Below are positions 1 to 8,572 of a stretch of 64,000 bases of DNA, in pieces (the stretch's first letter is position 1; each line of letters starts with the position of its first letter). Both the position numbers and the translations under genes were made by a program. The notes under the pieces were generated by a model. The model made no database searches and had not been told where the DNA came from. It saw only the letters and a list, made by a program, of their open reading frames with translations. Origin of the DNA: Chryseobacterium oranimense (GTDB taxonomy: Bacteria; Bacteroidota; Bacteroidia; Flavobacteriales; Weeksellaceae). The DNA lies in contig NZ_FQWT01000009.1 of NCBI RefSeq assembly GCF_900129755.1, forward strand, positions 124,001 through 188,000, written 5' to 3'.

Positions 1-1167
1 CAGCATTAAGTCACCTTCCTTAGCTCCGAATTTTTCGATTATTCTGGAAAGATCTTCTTCGTTGTAGAATTTGTTGACGGAAGAGGTTTTCACACCGTCA
101 TTCTGGAATTTTGCCCATACCATCCCGGAAGCTCCGATCTGCGGACGTTTTACCCAGTCTACAAGTTCATCGATCTGTTTTCTTGTGTAATCTGCGCAAC
201 CTTCTACGTTAATTCCGACTATCAATTCAGCGTCATCAAATATTTTGAAATCTTTTCCTTTTACCAGTTCGTTAAGTTCCACGAATTCCATTCCGAAACG
301 GATGTCCGGTTTGTCGTTTCCGTATTTTCTCATCGCATCTGCGAAGGTCATTCTCGGGAAGTCTCCGAATTCCTGTCCGGTAACGTCTTTAATCAGCGTT
401 TTTGTCATTCCTTCAAAGACATTCATGATGTCTTCCTGTTCAACAAAAGCCATTTCACAGTCGATTTGGGTAAATTCCGGCTGTCTGTCCGCTCTTAAAT
501 CTTCATCACGGAAACATTTTACGATCTGGAAGTATTTATCCATTCCGCCTACCATCAGAAGCTGTTTGAATGTTTGTGGCGATTGTGGAAGAGCATAAAA
601 CTGTCCCGGGTTCATTCTGCTTGGAACCACGAAGTCTCTTGCCCCTTCAGGAGTAGATTTAATTAAAACCGGGGTTTCCACTTCAATAAAACCTTCGTCT
701 GAAAGATAGTTTCTTACCTTCTGAGCCATTTTATGACGGAAGATCAGCTTTTCTTTTACAGGGTTTCTTCTGATATCCAGGTAACGGTATTTCATTCTTA
801 ACTCCTCGCCACCATCTGTTTCATCTTCAATAGTAAAAGGAGGAAGCAGGGATTCATTAAGAACCGTTAATTTTTCAACTAAAATTTCAATTTCTCCTGT
901 TGGAATATTGGGGTTTTTGCTTACCCTTTCAATTACTTTCCCGGTAACCTGGATCACAAATTCGCGACCCAGTTTTTTGGCTTCTTCCATCAGTTGGGCA
1001 GAAGAACGGTCCTGATCAAAAACAAGTTGGGTAATTCCGTAACGATCCCGAAGATCTATCCAAATCATAAATCCTTTATCACGGATAGTCTGTACCCATC
1101 CGGAAAGTGTAACTTCTTCATTAAGATTTTTCAGAGATAATTCTCCGTTCGTGTGTGATCGAAACAT
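1..1167 (-). CDS. aspS: Aspartate-tRNA ligase, C-terminus cut by window edge
   Basis: Charges tRNA-Asp with aspartate in the cytoplasm. The 389 residues present start MFRSHTNGELSL, the usual bacterial AspRS beginning. An OB-fold anticodon-binding domain fills about residues 1-105 (WVQTIRDKGFMIWIDLRDR). The class II catalytic core follows, with RYLDIRR, STPEGARDF and motif 2 FRDEDLRADRQPEFTQID. Bacterial AspRS is about 580 residues, so roughly the last third, including motif 3, lies beyond base 1. The visible end is inside the GAD insertion domain. The ATG at 1165-1167 lies 83 bases downstream of a well-spaced promoter. Identification is secure; only discrimination between AspRS and a non-discriminating AspRS/AsnRS form is not attempted. 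Confidence 0.96.
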   Translation of the reverse strand, partial: MFRSHTNGELSLKNLNEEVTLSGWVQTIRDKGFMIWIDLRDRYGITQLVFDQDRSSAQLMEEAKKLGREFVIQVTGKVIERVSKNPNIPTGEIEILVEKLTVLNESLLPPFTIEDETDGGEELRMKYRYLDIRRNPVKEKLIFRHKMAQKVRNYLSDEGFIEVETPVLIKSTPEGARDFVVPSRMNPGQFYALPQSPQTFKQLLMVGGMDKYFQIVKCFRDEDLRADRQPEFTQIDCEMAFVEQEDIMNVFEGMTKTLIKDVTGQEFGDFPRMTFADAMRKYGNDKPDIRFGMEFVELNELVKGKDFKIFDDAELIVGINVEGCADYTRKQIDELVDWVKRPQIGASGMVWAKFQNDGVKTSSVNKFYNEEDLSRIIEKFGAKEGDLML

Positions 1168-1249
1168 AATTATTTGTTTAAGGTTCAATGTTTAAGATAT
1201 AAGGCTGAGCTTTTTTGATCATTAATTTTCCAGCCCTAAATTCAGGATG

Positions 1250-1283
1250 CAAAGATAGGATTTTTGAAGGTTTCAGAAACAAA
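1250..1283 (-). promoter_or_regulatory. aspS: Predicted aspS promoter (Bacteroidota -33/-7)
   Basis: On the minus strand TTTG (1280-1283) is followed after 22 bases by TATCTTTG (1250-1257), matching the TTG...TAnnTTTG pattern of the primary sigma factor in Flavobacteriia. It overlaps the A-run of the terminator of the upstream gene, so it separates aspS from that gene. Confidence 0.45.
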
Positions 1284-1304
1284 AAAAACTTCCTTTCGGA
1301 AGTC
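1281..1304 (-). terminator. Rho-independent terminator of the ankyrin gene
   Basis: On the minus strand ACTTCC-GAAA-GGAAGT (1288-1303) is followed by a run of eight T. It lies 27 bases past the stop codon of the ankyrin-repeat gene. Confidence 0.75.
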
Positions 1305-1330
1305 TTGTATATTATTTGAGGGCTTTTTAA

Positions 1331-1696
1331 TTAATTATTAGCAGCTCCCTGCTGTATCAGCAATTGTACAGTTTGCTCTTTTTTCCCCAATTTAGCTAAT
1401 GCAAGAGGAGTTTTTCCGTTACATTCCTTGTTAACATCTGCCTGGTTGTCCAGAAGAAATTTAACAATATTATTTCTGCCATAAAGTGAGCTGAAGCCTA
1501 ATGCGCTGAAAGTCTCATCCTTAAGTGGAAAGCATTTGTTGTAATCTGCTTTTGAAAAATTCTTTTTAAATGAAGCAACATTATCAGATTGAATAGCTTG
1601 CATCTGAGCTTTGCTGAGACTCTGGGTCTGAGCAGAAAGCATGTTGGCAGATGCCGAGATGACAAGTAGAAAAGCAGTAGAGATTATTTTTTTCAT
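1331..1696 (-). CDS. Secreted ankyrin-repeat protein
   Basis: A 121-residue exported protein of unknown partner. MKKIISTAFLLVISASANMLSAQ is a clear signal peptide. About residues 60-115 hold one and a half to two ankyrin repeats (FSALGFSSLYGRNNIVKFLL, then GKTPLALAKLGKKEQTVQLLIQQGA), a fold for protein-protein contact. I chose the ATG at 1694-1696. A TTG at 1718-1720 would overlap the TAnnTTTG element at 1718-1725 and cannot be transcribed from it; an ATG at 1703-1705 adds only three residues. Monocistronic, with its own promoter element and terminator. Small periplasmic ankyrin proteins are common in this group; no specific role can be read. Confidence 0.8.
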   Translation of the reverse strand: MKKIISTAFLLVISASANMLSAQTQSLSKAQMQAIQSDNVASFKKNFSKADYNKCFPLKDETFSALGFSSLYGRNNIVKFLLDNQADVNKECNGKTPLALAKLGKKEQTVQLLIQQGAANN

Positions 1697-1717
1697 AAGA
1701 TTCATTTTAAGAATATA

Positions 1718-1725
1718 CAAATCTA
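1718..1725 (-). promoter_or_regulatory. -7 element of the ankyrin gene
   Basis: TAGATTTG on the minus strand fits TAnnTTTG and lies 21 bases upstream of the chosen ATG. No clear -33 TTG at proper spacing was found. Confidence 0.35.
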
Positions 1726-1808
1726 AATTATTTTTTTGATATGAGTAACTAATTTTTTATAAGAATTGAATTTGTATTTTTGGAAATCAGATAATTATTG
1801 ATCAGAAA

Positions 1809-3203
1809 ATGACAAAATATATAGTATTTTTGAAAAGAGCTTTCAGCGGTGAAGAAGTAGACTACACCAAAATCACGATCAGAAGCGCTGTTCTTTTGCT
1901 GGCAGTCCCTATGATGCTGGAAATGGCTATGGAATCGGTATTTGCTTTAGTTGACCTGTATTTTGTAGGACATCTGAAGGAAAGCGGATATGCCATCCAG
2001 AGTGTTGGTCTAACGGAATCTGTACTTTCGGTAATGTATTCTATTGCAATAGGAATGAGCATGGCTGCTACCGCTCTGGTGGCGAGGAGAATCGGGGAAA
2101 AGAATCCGGAGCAGGCTTCCAGGAGCGCTGCGCAGGTTTTACTGGTCTCATTTCTTATAACTTTTATTCTTAGTTTATTCGGAGTTATTTATGCTGAGGA
2201 AATTCTGATTCTGATGGGATCGAAGCCTGAAGCTGCGGCATATGGAAAAGATTTCACAAGGATAATGATGGGCAGCAGTGTAATTATTATGCTTCTGTTT
2301 TTGATCAACGGGATTTTCAGGGGAGCCGGAAATGCAGCTATTGCTATGAAATCGCTTTGGATTGCCAATATTGTCAATATTATTATGTGTCCGGTACTTA
2401 TCAAAGGTTTTGGTCCTGTTCCTGCGATGGGGCTTCCAGGAGCGGCTTTAGCGACTACGATAGGCCGAAGTGTCGGGGTGATTTACCAGCTGTATCATCT
2501 TTTGGTTGCTGATACCCAGATCCGTATTTCGCTTTCTTATTTCAGCCCTGATTTTAAGCAGATCAAATCTATTGTGAAGATTGCAACTCCGGGAATTTTT
2601 CAGTTTGTAATTGCCTCATGCAGCTGGATCTTTCTTGCCCAGCTGGTGGCAACGACCGGCGGGGAAAATGCTTCAGCCGGATATCAGACGGCCTTAAGGC
2701 TGATGATGTTTTTTATGCTTCCTGCCTGGGGCTTGAGCAATGCTGCTTCTACACTGGTAGGGCAGAATATGGGGGCTAATGAAATGCTGAGAGCCGAACA
2801 GTCTGTTATGAAAACAGTAAAATATAATGTGATCTTTATGCTGGCTGTGAGTTTAATATTTTTCTTACTCGGAGATTTTCTTGTAGGATTTTTTACACAA
2901 GAAGCGGAAATTAAAGATTTTGCCAAAAATGCATTACATATTATGAGTGTAGGATTCATTTTCTATGGAATTGGAATGGTATTAATCAATGCATTTAACG
3001 GAGCAGGTGATACCTGGACACCAACGTGGGTCAATTTCTTTGGGTTCTGGCTGTTTCAGATCCCATTGGCCTATTTTCTTTCCAAGCATTTTGGAATGGG
3101 TCCGAAAGGGGTATTCATCTCGATTCCTGCTGCAGAAACTTTAATTACCATCGTTGCCTTTATTTTATTTAAAAAAGGGAAATGGAAGACGGTGAAAGTA
3201 TAA
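1809..3203 (+). CDS. MATE family multidrug/toxin exporter
   Basis: A 464-residue inner-membrane protein with about twelve hydrophobic helices arranged as two similar halves, the MATE (MatE) architecture. Typical stretches are RSAVLLLAVPMMLEMAMES near the N-terminus, AATALVARRIGEKN around residue 85, and a second-half counterpart AASTLVGQNMGANE around residue 315. MATE proteins expel cationic compounds in exchange for Na+ or H+. Length is standard for the family. The gene stands alone; TATTTTTG at 1775-1782 may be its -7 element. Substrate cannot be predicted; this is not clearly NorM or DinF. Confidence 0.9.
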   Translation: MTKYIVFLKRAFSGEEVDYTKITIRSAVLLLAVPMMLEMAMESVFALVDLYFVGHLKESGYAIQSVGLTESVLSVMYSIAIGMSMAATALVARRIGEKNPEQASRSAAQVLLVSFLITFILSLFGVIYAEEILILMGSKPEAAAYGKDFTRIMMGSSVIIMLLFLINGIFRGAGNAAIAMKSLWIANIVNIIMCPVLIKGFGPVPAMGLPGAALATTIGRSVGVIYQLYHLLVADTQIRISLSYFSPDFKQIKSIVKIATPGIFQFVIASCSWIFLAQLVATTGGENASAGYQTALRLMMFFMLPAWGLSNAASTLVGQNMGANEMLRAEQSVMKTVKYNVIFMLAVSLIFFLLGDFLVGFFTQEAEIKDFAKNALHIMSVGFIFYGIGMVLINAFNGAGDTWTPTWVNFFGFWLFQIPLAYFLSKHFGMGPKGVFISIPAAETLITIVAFILFKKGKWKTVKV

Positions 3204-3367
3204 AGGATGGAAACCGGGAGAATTGACTTTGTATGATCCGGAAAACCTCTTGCTTTCAGCTCTGCACTTTCTTCATTCATCAGTTTTATAAAAATTTTAA
3301 CAGCCGGAATTTTCTGCTGTATACCATATTTTATAATTTAGTATTCAACCAATAAATATTTATCACT

Positions 3368-3487
3368 ATGGGAAAAGGAGACAAAAAATCAAGAAGAGGA
3401 AAGATCAATTCAGGAAGCTATGGTAAAAGAAGACCTAGAAAAGCTTCTAAACCGGTTGGTTCTTCTGAAACTAAAGCAAAAAGCTAA
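3368..3487 (+). CDS. 30S ribosomal protein THX (bTHX)
   Basis: A 39-residue, strongly basic protein beginning MGKGDKKSRRGKI with the run YGKRRPRKASK. This is the bTHX family, which binds in the head of the small ribosomal subunit; in Bacteroidota it is slightly longer than the Thermus peptide and carries the MGKGD...RGKI start. It is too short for ordinary gene calling. The ATG at 3368 is the only in-frame start, and a strong terminator begins five bases after the stop, so it is an independent small transcription unit. Confidence 0.88.
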   Translation: MGKGDKKSRRGKINSGSYGKRRPRKASKPVGSSETKAKS

Positions 3488-3491
3488 AAAT

Positions 3492-3523
3492 AAAAAGGCT
3501 GAAGATTCATCTTCAGCCTTTTT
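3492..3523 (+). terminator. Strong terminator after bTHX, works in both directions
   Basis: A 14-bp perfect stem AAAAAGGCTGAAGA / TCTTCAGCCTTTTT with loop TTCA. The A-run and T-run make it usable on both strands, serving bTHX (+) and the convergent DUF937 gene (-). Confidence 0.85.
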
Positions 3524-3540
3524 CAATATGCAAAATTAAA

Positions 3541-4197
3541 TTATTTACCTCCTAAAATATTACCAAGGATGCTTCCTAATCCGCCTCCTTGCTGCTGCTG
3601 GCCACCGCCACCTCCAAGTACGCTTCCTAAGATATCGTTTAGTGGATTACCTCCGGACTGAGACTGTCCACCATCTAGAACGCTTCCTAAGATGTCATTC
3701 AAAGGGTTAGATTGTTGTGCCTGAGCCTGGTTAGATGCATTTCCAAGAATTCCTCCCAAAAGATCTCCTAAACCTCCGGCCCCTACATTATTCTGCTGTT
3801 TCTCCTTACCGATATATCCCATGATAACAGGGGCAAGCATAGCAAGCACTGGTCCTATTTTGTCAATAGAGATTCCTGTATTCTGAGAAAGTTGGTTTTC
3901 AACAGTACTTTTCTGGCTGCCAAATACATGATCAAGGATAGATCCGCCTTCTGCCTGTCTGGCTTCAGCCTGTGAAGCATCATCAAGAATACTTCCGTCG
4001 TGGTCTTTATCTAAAGCGTTATTTAAAGCTTCTGCCTCTTTAGCATCCTGAGATTTGTTTCTAAGGTAAGAAATAACCAAAGGAGCAGCGACTGCCAATA
4101 AAGCAATTATCTGATTTTTGCTGATCCCGAATTTGTTTTCTGCCTGTTCAGCAACCTGATTGCTGGTGTTACCTGTAAGTAGGTCAATTAAACTCAT
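3541..4197 (-). CDS. DUF937 domain protein, low-complexity C-terminus
   Basis: A 218-residue protein with no signal peptide. The first 150 residues are helical and alanine-rich (NKFGISKNQIIALLAVAAPLVISYL; later IDKIGPVLAMLAPVIMGYIGKEK), the two half-repeats of DUF937, a family of unknown function. The tail is Gly/Gln-rich and contains the phrase NPLNDILGSVL twice, ending in a GGGGGQQQQGGG stretch. An acidic DKDHDGSILDD in the middle could bind calcium, but that is only a resemblance. A TATCTTTG element on the minus strand (4227-4234) lies 30 bases upstream. Monocistronic. Confidence 0.75.
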   Translation of the reverse strand: MSLIDLLTGNTSNQVAEQAENKFGISKNQIIALLAVAAPLVISYLRNKSQDAKEAEALNNALDKDHDGSILDDASQAEARQAEGGSILDHVFGSQKSTVENQLSQNTGISIDKIGPVLAMLAPVIMGYIGKEKQQNNVGAGGLGDLLGGILGNASNQAQAQQSNPLNDILGSVLDGGQSQSGGNPLNDILGSVLGGGGGQQQQGGGLGSILGNILGGK

Positions 4198-4277
4198 GTT
4201 GTGTTTATTTATAATATTAAGTAAATCAAAGATATCAAAAAATGTGATTCACTGAATTTTTGTATTCACAATTATTG

Positions 4278-5537
4278 TTAAAGTTTTTTGATCTCTTCCT
4301 CTGTATATCCTTTGCTTTTCAGAAGCTCTATATAATCCCTGGCTCCATTGATCATCCAGTGCATCGGATCGGGAGATTTCTTTTTTTCGATAATAAATTC
4401 CAAAATGCCGACATTGTTATTCATCCAGGGAAGCATGTAATAATCAAGACCGCCTTTATACATTTTAGCCTCGTGAAACTTTCTTCCCGGCTCCGTTAAA
4501 AATGCCGCTTTGTAAACAGCAAAATAGCCTAGAGGAATAAGAAGACATAACCATGAGAACTTTTTCAAACGGGCATATTTTGGTAATGCAAGGCCATACC
4601 CGATAGAAAGGGCAAAGATCATATTGAAAGGAATGAAAAATACATAATTATCTGATACTGCGTAGAATGTAGAGAATCCGTACACACATACAGCAGCTGT
4701 GAAGAATACAAAAAACATCTTTTTATCCGACTTGTATAACTGTATCATTCCGATAATCCCGAAAACGATAAAAATATTGAAGTTGTAAACCAAATAAGCA
4801 ACAGACTGAACAAAATCTATTAAATACTGTTTGGGTGTTTTCTTGAATGTTTCTTGTATCCAGCGTCCTCCTTCCGCAGTATAGGGAGAATTCAACGGTA
4901 ATCCCTGGGCAAGATTTAAAATATTGATAGCCAGGAAAAGAAACAGGAATATAAAGAGTGAAGAGTAAACATATTTTTTCTCCTCTTTAAAATAGTATAG
5001 AAAGACAAACAGAGCCGGAATCATTAACACATTCTGTATATGCAGCCATAGGCTTATTCCTAGAAACAGTCCGCTTAGTATAATATAGACCTTCTTATTT
5101 TCCGTAAAGCTCTTTACCATTGAAAAAAAGAAAAGACTCACCCATAACGCATTATAAGTATATACTTCAACAATTTCCGCATTTCTCCAAAAAGAAAAAC
5201 TAAACCCAAAAACAAATGCTGTTGTGATAGAAACCCATTCTTTTTTCGTAATACTTTTTACCGTAAGATAAATCACCGATACCGTAGCGGCGGCAGAACC
5301 TACAATTAAAAGCCTGCTTGCAGCAATGGCATCCAGCCCGGTAATATCTTTAATCAGGATACCTGTATTTACATACAGAAAATGAGTAATAGCCGTAGCA
5401 ACTGTGGCGTATTTGCCTAGCTCAACTGTATGTACAAAGCCTACGCAGTCCGCAAACGGGATTCTTGTAAAACTTCCGGCATAATAAATTGCTAAAAAGA
5501 TAAAAAAGATGAAGACTGCGTATAAATTTTTAAGCAT
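4278..5537 (-). CDS. DUF2723-like multi-pass membrane protein, probable GT-C glycosyltransferase
   Basis: A 419-residue protein with about nine to ten membrane helices. The N-terminus IPFADCVGFVHTVELGKYATVATAITHFLY and the phrase RNAEIVEVYTYNALWVSLFFF match the DUF2723 pattern (an acidic residue after the first helix, then an AEVY-type motif). DUF2723 proteins are related to GT-C protein O-mannosyltransferases and may glycosylate secreted proteins. It is shorter than full-length DUF2723 proteins (often above 900 residues) and lacks a C-terminal TPR region. It follows the DUF2480 gene after three bases, so the two are probably cotranscribed. Enzymatic activity is inferred. Confidence 0.65.
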   Translation of the reverse strand: MLKNLYAVFIFFIFLAIYYAGSFTRIPFADCVGFVHTVELGKYATVATAITHFLYVNTGILIKDITGLDAIAASRLLIVGSAAATVSVIYLTVKSITKKEWVSITTAFVFGFSFSFWRNAEIVEVYTYNALWVSLFFFSMVKSFTENKKVYIILSGLFLGISLWLHIQNVLMIPALFVFLYYFKEEKKYVYSSLFIFLFLFLAINILNLAQGLPLNSPYTAEGGRWIQETFKKTPKQYLIDFVQSVAYLVYNFNIFIVFGIIGMIQLYKSDKKMFFVFFTAAVCVYGFSTFYAVSDNYVFFIPFNMIFALSIGYGLALPKYARLKKFSWLCLLIPLGYFAVYKAAFLTEPGRKFHEAKMYKGGLDYYMLPWMNNNVGILEFIIEKKKSPDPMHWMINGARDYIELLKSKGYTEEEIKKL

Positions 5538-5540
5538 ACC

Positions 5541-6050
5541 TTAATTCTTAACAATAGGAACATTAGAGCAGGCTTCCCCGAACATTAATGATTTTACCAT
5601 TGGCTTTAGCTGTTCAACAAGTTCTATATATGCATTTTCCGGAATTTCTTTGTCCGAACATCCTTTTACAAGCACTCTTTTACCTCTCATATCTTCAAAA
5701 TCGTAAGTCTGGATGGCATTATGCATGAGGATCACTTCCAGATCTTCACGGTTCCCGAAAACAATTTTTTTAGCAACGTCTGTAAGCTTTGCAGTCAGTA
5801 CAAAGTAAGCCCACAGTGGAACGATGGTGTCCACAGAATTATAAATGTATATATAAGTGTCTTTATACTCTTCCGTATCTATGGCATCCACTTTTTCCCT
5901 GAAATCTTTCTCCTTCAGGATTATTTCCTGAAATAGAAAATCTTTAAGGTCAATTCCTTTTCTTACTCCTTTGGGAACCAGAGTGGACAGGTCGAAATTC
6001 ACAAGGCCGCTTTCGGCAACTTTATTTCGGATTTCAAATTCTTCTGACAT
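5541..6050 (-). CDS. DUF2480 family protein
   Basis: A 169-residue soluble protein. MSEEFEIRNKVAESGLVNFDL, LWAYFVLTAKL and RGKRVLVKGCSDKEIPENAY are characteristic of DUF2480, a Bacteroidota family of unknown function usually about 170 residues long. It is the first gene of a two-gene unit with the DUF2723-like membrane protein and is divergent from lpxB. A TAAATTTG element (minus strand, 6071-6078) lies 21 bases upstream. Confidence 0.85.
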   Translation of the reverse strand: MSEEFEIRNKVAESGLVNFDLSTLVPKGVRKGIDLKDFLFQEIILKEKDFREKVDAIDTEEYKDTYIYIYNSVDTIVPLWAYFVLTAKLTDVAKKIVFGNREDLEVILMHNAIQTYDFEDMRGKRVLVKGCSDKEIPENAYIELVEQLKPMVKSLMFGEACSNVPIVKN

Positions 6051-6060
6051 TTTTTATCAT

Positions 6061-6106
6061 TATCTTTGGACAAATTTACAAATTAAGATTTACTTGATCT
6101 TAATTT
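6061..6106. promoter_or_regulatory. Overlapping divergent promoter elements and hairpin, lpxB/DUF2480
   Basis: On the plus strand TATCTTTG (6061-6068) faces lpxB; on the minus strand TAAATTTG (6071-6078) faces the DUF2480 gene, two bases apart. A perfect 10-bp inverted repeat AAATTAAGAT/ATCTTAATTT (6080-6089 and 6097-6106) follows, in what would be the lpxB leader, 22 bases before its ATG. Only -7 elements were recognised. Confidence 0.35.
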
Positions 6107-6128
6107 GTTCTCTATCCTTACTATAGAA

Positions 6129-7244
6129 ATGAAGTATTATATTATTGCAGGAGAGGCTTCCGGTGATCTGCATGGGAGTAACTTAATGAAAGCCCTTATG
6201 AATAAAGATCCACAGGCAGAAATAAGATTCTGGGGTGGAGATCTTATGAAAGCACAGGGTGGCACGCTGGTAAAACATTACCGTGATCTTGCTTTCATGG
6301 GATTTCTGGAAGTGGCTATGAATTTAAGAACCATCCTGAACAATATTAAATTCTGTAAAGAAGATATTCAAAAACATAAACCTGATATCCTGATTCTGAT
6401 AGATTATCCAGGGTTTAACCTGCGAATCGCAAGATTTGCAAAGGAACTCGGAATCAAGGTAGTTTATTATATTTCTCCACAGCTGTGGGCATGGAAAGAA
6501 GGAAGGGTAGAGATTATCAAAAAATATGTGGATGAAATGATGGTCATTCTTCCTTTTGAAGAAGACTTTTATAGAAAACATGGTGTGCATTCCCATTTTG
6601 TAGGACATCCGCTTCTTGATGCCATAGGCGGTCTAAGCGATATCAGCATTGAAGGATTTAAAAAGGAAAACCATCTTAATGAAAAAGAGATCATTGCACT
6701 TCTTCCCGGTTCCCGTAAACAGGAAGTGGAAAAAATGCTTGAAATAATGCTTTCAGTGAGACCTCATTTCAAAAATTACCAGTTTGTGATTGCCGGTGCT
6801 CCAAGCCTTCCGAAGGAATTTTATCAGAAATATGTGGATGATAATGTTCATTTTGTCTCGAACAGGACCTATGACCTTCTGAGATGTTCCAAAGCCGCTT
6901 TGGTAACTTCAGGAACGGCAACCCTGGAAACTGCTCTGCTTAATATTCCGGAAGTGGTATGCTATCGTGGAAGCAAAATTTCCTATGCTATTGCCAAAAG
7001 GCTTGTGAAAAACATCAAATACATTTCTCTTGTGAATCTGATTATGGACAGGGAAGTTGTAAAGGAACTCATCCAGGCCGATCTGAACACGAAAAACCTT
7101 GTTGAAGAGCTTAATAAAATGATTGAAGGTGAAAAAAGAAATCAGGTTTTGGCAGATTATAGCCTTTTAAGGGAAAAACTGGGTGGAAAAGGAGCCAGCG
7201 AAAAAGCTGCCGAGATAGTTTTGAGCTTAAATAATTCCAATTGA
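6129..7244 (+). CDS. lpxB: Lipid-A-disaccharide synthase
   Basis: Transfers 2,3-diacylglucosamine-1-phosphate from its UDP form (UDP = leaving group) onto lipid X to give the lipid A disaccharide at the inner membrane. MKYYIIAGEASGDLHGSNL at the start is the family hallmark; QLWAWKEGRV, LLPGSRKQEV and TSGTATLETALL are further conserved blocks of this GT19 enzyme. I use the ATG at 6129, giving 371 residues; an in-frame TTG at 6105 lies inside an inverted repeat and adds eight unconserved residues. The gene shows a Gram-negative envelope. It is not preceded by surE here. Confidence 0.96.
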   Translation: MKYYIIAGEASGDLHGSNLMKALMNKDPQAEIRFWGGDLMKAQGGTLVKHYRDLAFMGFLEVAMNLRTILNNIKFCKEDIQKHKPDILILIDYPGFNLRIARFAKELGIKVVYYISPQLWAWKEGRVEIIKKYVDEMMVILPFEEDFYRKHGVHSHFVGHPLLDAIGGLSDISIEGFKKENHLNEKEIIALLPGSRKQEVEKMLEIMLSVRPHFKNYQFVIAGAPSLPKEFYQKYVDDNVHFVSNRTYDLLRCSKAALVTSGTATLETALLNIPEVVCYRGSKISYAIAKRLVKNIKYISLVNLIMDREVVKELIQADLNTKNLVEELNKMIEGEKRNQVLADYSLLREKLGGKGASEKAAEIVLSLNNSN

Positions 7245-7298
7245 TCTGTCTGAAACAGACTTCCTTTTATACAATTTATCGATTTAAATTTAATTACC

Positions 7299-8387
7299 AT
7301 GAACTTTAGAAGCCTACTGATATGCATTTTGTTGATGTGCACTTCAATAAAAAGTTTAGCCCAGAATAATACGCCGGATGAAAAATTTCAGATTTTCTAC
7401 TACGGCTGGTATGCAAATCCTGAGGTAGATGGCAAATATGAGCATTGGAATCATGATATTTTACCTCACTGGAGCAATCCGAAATGGAACAACCTGGGAA
7501 ATCACAAAGGAGGTGATGATATTGGAGCTAATTTTTATCCCGCTTTAGGAAATTATAGTTCCAACGATCCGGAGATCATTAGAAAACATATGAAAATGAT
7601 CAAAGAATCAGGAGTTGGTGTAGTCGTTTTAAGCTGGCTGGGAAAAGACTCATTTGTAGATAAAAGCATCACAAAATATCTTGATATTGCCGATCAGTTT
7701 GGTTTAAAAGTAGCTTTTCACATAGAGCCATTCTACAAAAATATTGTTGAACTCAGGGAGCAGCTTTCTTATCTGATCAATACTTACTCTCATCATCATG
7801 CTTTTTACAAAAAAGATGGCAAACCGTTGTACTATGTTTACGACAGTTATAAAATTCCTCCTTCAGAATGGTCAAAACTGCTTTCCAAAAACGGGGAAAA
7901 TACAGTACGGAATACAGAACTGGATGGACTTTATATCGGGTTATGGGTTGAAAAAGAACATTCTGATTTTTTTGCAGCATCAGGATTTGACGGTTTTTAT
8001 ACCTATTTTGCCAGTGAAGGTTTTGTTTTCGGGAGCACAACTTTAAACTGGAGCTATCTTTCCCGATTTGCAAAAGACCATCACCTTATCTTCATCCCTT
8101 GTGTAGGGCCTGGCTATTCCGATACCAGAATAAGACCCTGGAATGAAGCCAATTTCAAAAGCCGTGAAAATGGGAAATATTATGAAAGAATGTTTCATGC
8201 AGCTGCCAAAGTAAATCCGGACTTCATCGGCATTACTTCTTTTAATGAATGGCACGAAGGAACGCAAATAGAACCTGCAATCTCTAAAAAATCAGGAGAT
8301 TTCAAATATGAAGATTACGGAAAGGATTCCTGGTTCTACATAAAGGAAACCAGGCGTTTGATCCATCAGTTTTCCGGGAATAAATAA
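7299..8387 (+). CDS. Exported glycoside hydrolase family 99-like protein (endomannosidase type)
   Basis: A 362-residue protein with signal peptide MNFRSLLICILLMCTSIKSLAQ. The (beta/alpha)8 body starts with IFYYGWYANPEVDGKYEHW, goes through GVGVVVLSWLG and HIEPFY, and ends with ITSFNEWHEGTQIEP. In GH99 endo-alpha-1,2-mannosidases/mannanases the two catalytic acids lie in this last motif as E-x-x-E; here they are E317 and E320. The family cleaves internal alpha-mannosidic linkages through an epoxide-type mechanism, so a periplasmic or outer-membrane role on mannan or N-glycan-like substrate is inferred. It starts 54 bases after lpxB. No SusC/D partner is nearby. Confidence 0.85.
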   Translation: MNFRSLLICILLMCTSIKSLAQNNTPDEKFQIFYYGWYANPEVDGKYEHWNHDILPHWSNPKWNNLGNHKGGDDIGANFYPALGNYSSNDPEIIRKHMKMIKESGVGVVVLSWLGKDSFVDKSITKYLDIADQFGLKVAFHIEPFYKNIVELREQLSYLINTYSHHHAFYKKDGKPLYYVYDSYKIPPSEWSKLLSKNGENTVRNTELDGLYIGLWVEKEHSDFFAASGFDGFYTYFASEGFVFGSTTLNWSYLSRFAKDHHLIFIPCVGPGYSDTRIRPWNEANFKSRENGKYYERMFHAAAKVNPDFIGITSFNEWHEGTQIEPAISKKSGDFKYEDYGKDSWFYIKETRRLIHQFSGNK

Positions 8388-8401
8388 CCCTAAAAATATT
8401 T

Positions 8402-8439
8402 AAAGCTGTCTTTCAAGATGGCTTTTATTTTTTTTACTA
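8402..8439 (+). terminator. Terminator after the GH99-like gene
   Basis: AAAGCTGTCTT / AAGATGGCTTT forms an 11-bp stem including two G-U pairs, followed by TTTATTTTTTTT. It lies 14 bases past the stop. Confidence 0.6.
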
Positions 8440-8572
8440 AAACCTAATTTTATAGTAAATAATCAGGCCTTATATTATTCATTATGTTGGGATATAAAAT
8501 CTGAATTCTGCAAAATCAGTGTTATTGAATCATAAGGAAATTAATTACTTTTTGATTTCCAAATTACACCAG

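Noticed and set aside
245..598. Plus-strand open frame of 117 codons
   Set aside because: It lies wholly inside aspS on the opposite strand, where the AspRS reading gives conserved motifs; the plus-strand product resembles nothing.
7248..7270. GTCTG-AAA-CAGAC hairpin after lpxB as a terminator
   Set aside because: The stem is only five base pairs and the following TTCCTTTTAT is a poor T-run; the GH99 gene may well be cotranscribed.
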